Below, one piece after another: positions 3,174-6,105 of a stretch of 6,105 bases of DNA. The notes under the pieces are model-generated. The model did no database searches and was not told the DNA's origin. It saw only the letters and a program-made list of their open reading frames with translations. A program made the translations under genes and the position numbers. Numbering within the stretch: position 1 is the stretch's first letter; the number at the start of each line of letters is the position of its first letter. Origin of the DNA: an uncultured bacterium (lineage in GTDB: Bacteria > Verrucomicrobiota > Lentisphaeria > Oligosphaerales > Oligosphaeraceae). The DNA is taken from NCBI GenBank assembly GCA_902783355.1, contig CACZQQ010000168.1, forward strand, positions 1 through 6,105, in the 5' to 3' direction.

Positions 3174-6105
3174 ATGAAGAAGACACTCCAACTGACCGGC
3201 CTGCTTCTCGCCCTGACCGCGGCCATCCTGCCGCTGAAGGCGCTGACCATCGCCTCCGCCACCTACAACGGACAGGAAATCCCGCAGTTGCACGATGGCA
3301 TCGCCAAGGACAACTCCGCCTGGAACGGCACCATCGGCGGCACGCCGCAGCTCATCTTCACCTTCGACCACGCCGAACACGTGAAGATGCTGCGCATCCA
3401 TCCGGGCCTGCGGATATTCGCAGGAAACCCCAGTACCGAATCCGGCCCCAGCAGCATCCGCCTCTACGGGCGGCTGCAGGGAAGGGGCACATGGCAGGCG
3501 CTGCTGCCGACGCCCGTCGCCCTGCCGCGCGACCCGCAGGTGGGCGAGGAGTTCTTCGTGGACGTCCCCTTCCCCGCCATGCTGACGGACGCCATCCGCG
3601 TCGACCTGCTGGCCACCCATGACAAGGGCTTCCGGATGGACTCCCCCAACAAGCCGGCAATCCCCCCCGAACAGTTCTGCGTCTCCATCCGCGAGGTCTC
3701 CTTCGTCTCCGAGGAGATGGAGGCCACCTCGTCGGCCGCGCGGCAGGTGCGCCGCGACCGCGCCGCCGCTTTCCTCAAGGCCTACGATGCGGCGGTGGCG
3801 GGCGGCAGCCCGGTCGCCCGCGCCGTCAAGAAATATTGGGGCGAGCGCGTCGAGGGGCTTCGCGCCCTTCTGAAAGGCGACGGATTCGACCAGGAGGCCG
3901 CCTACCTCCAGGCGCATGTTGAACCATATCTATCTGCCGTTCTAGAAGATGCAAATAGGGACATGCTGACGCTGCGCGTCCAGGTGGAAGGGGCTGCCAA
4001 GGCTGGCGTACCCGTCGAGTTCCCGCTGCATTTCGCCCTGCTGGAGGAGGCCTGCGGCGACACGCTTTCGCACATCTTCGCGATCGTCAGCATCCCCGCG
4101 GGAACCATAACCTCCACGCTGGTGCCGCTGACGCCCGACCGCGCCCGCCTCTGCTGGACGCTGCGCGAAGGCTGCACCGAATACACGATCTCCATCCCGC
4201 GCGGCGCGAAGGCCGCCGAGACGGCCCCCTCCCTCAACCGCATCGTCGGCTCCGGCGAACAGCTGATGACCGGCACCATCGCCAAGACCGCCCTGCCCCA
4301 CAACCTCTGGAACGTGCGCTTCCGCGACATCCTCGGCGTCGGGCAGGACGCCCTGCTGGCGGGCCGCTGGACCGACTTCGCCCACATCTGGCGCAACATG
4401 GGGACGCCTGACAAGCCGCGCTACATGGAGGCCGCCCACTACCGCGCCCTCGACCCCTACGACGAGCCCATTGGCACCTCGGCCCACCACGGCCTCGCCT
4501 TCTCCCTCGCCGACAGTGTGGACATGGACGGCGACGGCAAGCTTGACCTCTTCATGCAGCGCGCCGGCAACATGATCCCCCTCTTCCTGCACAACCGCTC
4601 CATGGGCGCCGGCGGCGTCGACTTCGCCTCCCCCGTCCCCGTCAAGAGCCTCGTCAGCAACCTCCGCTACGCCTACGCCGACCTGGACGGCGACGGGCTG
4701 GCGGACGCGGTGGGCGCGCGCCTCGACAACCCCAAAGTGCTTGTACAATATAATAAGGGGCTTGGGCTGAATGCGGACGGCGTGCCGCGCTTCGGGCCGC
4801 CGCAGGTTCTCTCCCTCGGGCTGCCCGACACCACCGAACCCACCCGTTCGCTGGACGCCACGCGCCCCTACGTCACGCTTGACGACCTGGACAAGGACGG
4901 CCTCATCGACCTGACCGTCTCGATCCCGCCCTTCTTCTATATCTGCTACAACAGGGGGACGGCCCAGAAGTTCTCCTTCGCGGCGCCCGTGCAGCTGCGG
5001 CATGCGAACGGCAATCCCGTCCGCAACGACTTCTACTTCCCGAATGTGGCGTGGAGCGACTTCAACGCGGACGGCGTGCCCGACCTCTTCAACCGCACGG
5101 CCGCCTTCTACTATCCCGGCCAGCGGCAGGGGAAGGAGCTCGTGGTGGCCGACAAGGCCGTCGGCCTGGGCGGCATCCTGGAGAAGCAGCTGGAGCTCAC
5201 CGACCGCTATGCGGGCCTGGCCAGCTTCAGCATCAAGGACCTGGACAACGACGGCAAGCTGGAGTTCTGCCAATTCAACGGCAATTCCCTCACGCGCCTC
5301 CGTTTCGAGGACGGCCTCTTCAAGGCGTTCCCCCCCATCCCGCTGGCCAAGCCGGGCGCCCAGCGCTTCGGCTGCCCCGACAACACCGAATACGGCGCCG
5401 CCTACGCGCAGCAGTGCGTCTATGACTTCGACGGCGACGGCCGCCTCGACATCCTCCTCAACGACGAGCACAACTGGCGCATGGGCTACTTCTCCCTCTT
5501 CCTCAACAAGGGCAACGATGCCTTCTCGGAGGAGATCCACGTGGCGCCCAAGCCGAATGACAACCATCTGCAGTTCGCCGACACGGAAGCCGGCAAGGCG
5601 CTGAAGGTCATGCCAGAGACCTCGCTGGACTATCTCGCCCTGAAGACCGCCGACTACATCCAGGCCGAGGCGGGCGCCGTCGAATTCTACTTCGCCGCCG
5701 CGGACGACACCGTCCCGCAGCCCGGCAGGACGCTCATTTCCAGCAACTTCTGGGACAAGAAGCGCTTCTCCGGCGGATCCCCCCTCTACGAGAGCTACCG
5801 CCGCTGCAAGACGCTGGAGCAGTTCCTGGACGAACAGCAGCCCGGCCTGGCGCTCTGCCAGTTGCCCGACGGACGCCTCCGCCTCCAGCTGGGCGACGTC
5901 GCCGTCGTCAGCGCGGCCCCCGTCCCGCTGGCAAAGGGCGCGATGCACCGCTTTGTGCTCAAATGGGGTGCCGACGGCACCGCGCTGACCGTGGACGACA
6001 AGCCCTGCCTCCAGTCGGCCGCCAAGCCGGGCGTGCTCGCCGAGCATCTGCATCTGGGCTCCATGGGCTGGCTGGCCGTCCAATACTACCGCGAATATCC
6101 GAATC
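3174..6105 (+). CDS. Secreted multidomain protein: discoidin-like, FG-GAP/VCBS propeller, LamG-like (3' end outside window)
   Basis: An open frame of 977 codons runs to the edge without a stop. The start is ATG 3174, because an in-frame TAA lies at 3153-3155 and the next residues form a signal peptide: MKK, then a hydrophobic stretch, with probable cleavage after LKA (residue 24). The domains in order are as follows. Residues 25-179 are a beta-rich galactose-binding or F5/8-type-C-like domain (DGIAKDNSAWNG, then QLIFTFDHAEHVKMLRIHPG). Residues 180-263 are mainly helical and charged. Residues 264-350 are a beta-rich segment I cannot name. Residues about 385-760 carry calcium loops of FG-GAP/VCBS type. 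From about 800 there is a LamG/concanavalin-like domain with GAVEFYF (834-840), HRFVLKW (925-931) and TVDDKP (939-944). Such proteins are exported and bind glycans or surfaces; no catalytic motif is seen in the part present, so the function is unknown. It has its own candidate promoter but no Shine-Dalgarno sequence. Codons 249-262 are strikingly AT-ending compared with the rest. The C-terminal sorting signal, if any, is off the window. Confidence 0.9.
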   Translation, partial: MKKTLQLTGLLLALTAAILPLKALTIASATYNGQEIPQLHDGIAKDNSAWNGTIGGTPQLIFTFDHAEHVKMLRIHPGLRIFAGNPSTESGPSSIRLYGRLQGRGTWQALLPTPVALPRDPQVGEEFFVDVPFPAMLTDAIRVDLLATHDKGFRMDSPNKPAIPPEQFCVSIREVSFVSEEMEATSSAARQVRRDRAAAFLKAYDAAVAGGSPVARAVKKYWGERVEGLRALLKGDGFDQEAAYLQAHVEPYLSAVLEDANRDMLTLRVQVEGAAKAGVPVEFPLHFALLEEACGDTLSHIFAIVSIPAGTITSTLVPLTPDRARLCWTLREGCTEYTISIPRGAKAAETAPSLNRIVGSGEQLMTGTIAKTALPHNLWNVRFRDILGVGQDALLAGRWTDFAHIWRNMGTPDKPRYMEAAHYRALDPYDEPIGTSAHHGLAFSLADSVDMDGDGKLDLFMQRAGNMIPLFLHNRSMGAGGVDFASPVPVKSLVSNLRYAYADLDGDGLADAVGARLDNPKVLVQYNKGLGLNADGVPRFGPPQVLSLGLPDTTEPTRSLDATRPYVTLDDLDKDGLIDLTVSIPPFFYICYNRGTAQKFSFAAPVQLRHANGNPVRNDFYFPNVAWSDFNADGVPDLFNRTAAFYYPGQRQGKELVVADKAVGLGGILEKQLELTDRYAGLASFSIKDLDNDGKLEFCQFNGNSLTRLRFEDGLFKAFPPIPLAKPGAQRFGCPDNTEYGAAYAQQCVYDFDGDGRLDILLNDEHNWRMGYFSLFLNKGNDAFSEEIHVAPKPNDNHLQFADTEAGKALKVMPETSLDYLALKTADYIQAEAGAVEFYFAAADDTVPQPGRTLISSNFWDKKRFSGGSPLYESYRRCKTLEQFLDEQQPGLALCQLPDGRLRLQLGDVAVVSAAPVPLAKGAMHRFVLKWGADGTALTVDDKPCLQSAAKPGVLAEHLHLGSMGWLAVQYYREYPN
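4326..5450 (+). repeat. Seven-unit protein repeat (FG-GAP/VCBS calcium-loop propeller) inside the secreted protein
   Basis: Six D-x-D/N-x-D-G-x-x-D/E loops begin at residues 450 (DMDGDGKLD), 503 (DLDGDGLAD), 571 (DLDKDGLID), 629 (DFNADGVPD), 689 (DLDNDGKLE) and 751 (DFDGDGRLD). They are spaced 53, 68, 58, 60 and 62 residues apart. A degenerate one, DILGVGQDALLAG, starts at residue 385, 65 residues before the first clear loop, and keeps the glycine and the final Asp but not the inner ligands. Seven units of about 60 residues fit a seven-bladed integrin-alpha-like beta-propeller. Calcium binding is known for this loop type; the blade count is inferred from spacing. Confidence 0.8.

Noticed and set aside
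3128..3622. A 164-residue plus-strand frame starting in the palindrome
   Set aside because: It is out of frame with the signal-peptide-bearing gene and its Arg/Pro/His-rich translation is typical of a shifted frame in GC-rich DNA.
4741..4760. A perfect TATAAT at 4749-4754 inside the secreted-protein gene, a possible internal promoter
   Set aside because: It encodes VQYNK, the normal V-x-x-N-x-G type segment of a propeller blade. There is no -35 at proper spacing (TCGACA is 20 bases away) and no in-frame start with a ribosome binding site follows. Coincidence is likelier.
3942..6083. A 713-residue open frame on the minus strand across the secreted-protein gene
   Set aside because: It is antisense to a convincing gene with a signal peptide and periodic calcium loops. 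The length follows from G/C-ending codons, which rarely give stops on the opposite strand; the low-complexity Val/Gly/Glu translation has no domain I recognise.
1..6105. Mobile element, defence system or CRISPR array
   Set aside because: No transposase, integrase, terminal inverted repeats, spaced direct repeats or nuclease genes are present; the genes are housekeeping plus one exported protein.

Overview
This window is high-GC, with codons that mostly end in G or C, and every supported gene is on the plus strand. From left to right it holds the 3' end of uvrA (nucleotide excision repair), a complete prfC (peptide chain release factor 3), a complete rsmG (16S rRNA G527 methyltransferase), a 215-base intergenic stretch, and the first 977 codons of a large secreted multidomain protein that runs off the right edge. 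The mix suggests a Gram-negative-type bacterium. The secreted protein with calcium-loop propeller repeats and a LamG-like module, together with the base composition, would fit the Planctomycetes-Verrucomicrobia-Lentisphaerae/Kiritimatiellae group. That placement is an inference with low confidence, because no rRNA or other phylogenetic marker is present.

The first half (1-2958) is housekeeping. uvrA ends 18 bases before the prfC start. That gap contains a perfect extended -10 promoter element (TGTTATAAT) whose expected transcription start falls on or beside the A of the prfC ATG, so prfC is a strong candidate for a leaderless message. rsmG starts two bases after the prfC stop and has its ribosome binding site inside the last prfC codons. 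The two genes therefore look co-transcribed and translationally coupled. Both products act on the ribosome: RF3 recycles RF1/RF2 after termination, and RsmG methylates the 530 loop of 16S rRNA. A GC-rich hairpin with a T run just after rsmG probably ends this unit.

The intergenic region (2959-3173) holds that terminator, four tandem copies of a 7-base unit (GCGACAG-type), a plausible sigma70-type promoter, and a 12-base perfect palindrome in the predicted 5' leader. The downstream gene has no recognisable Shine-Dalgarno sequence.

The second half (3174-6105) is one open frame with an N-terminal signal peptide. It then has a galactose-binding/discoidin-like beta domain, a helical segment, an unassigned beta-rich segment, six clear D-x-D-x-D-G calcium loops spaced 53-68 residues apart plus one degenerate seventh (a probable seven-bladed propeller of the FG-GAP/VCBS type), and the start of a LamG/concanavalin-like domain. 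It looks like an exported carbohydrate- or surface-binding protein. No catalytic motif is visible in the part present. I see no mobile element, CRISPR array, tRNA, rRNA or defence system, and nothing that amounts to a clear new system. The most interesting items are the leaderless prfC arrangement, the heptamer repeat and the architecture of the secreted protein.
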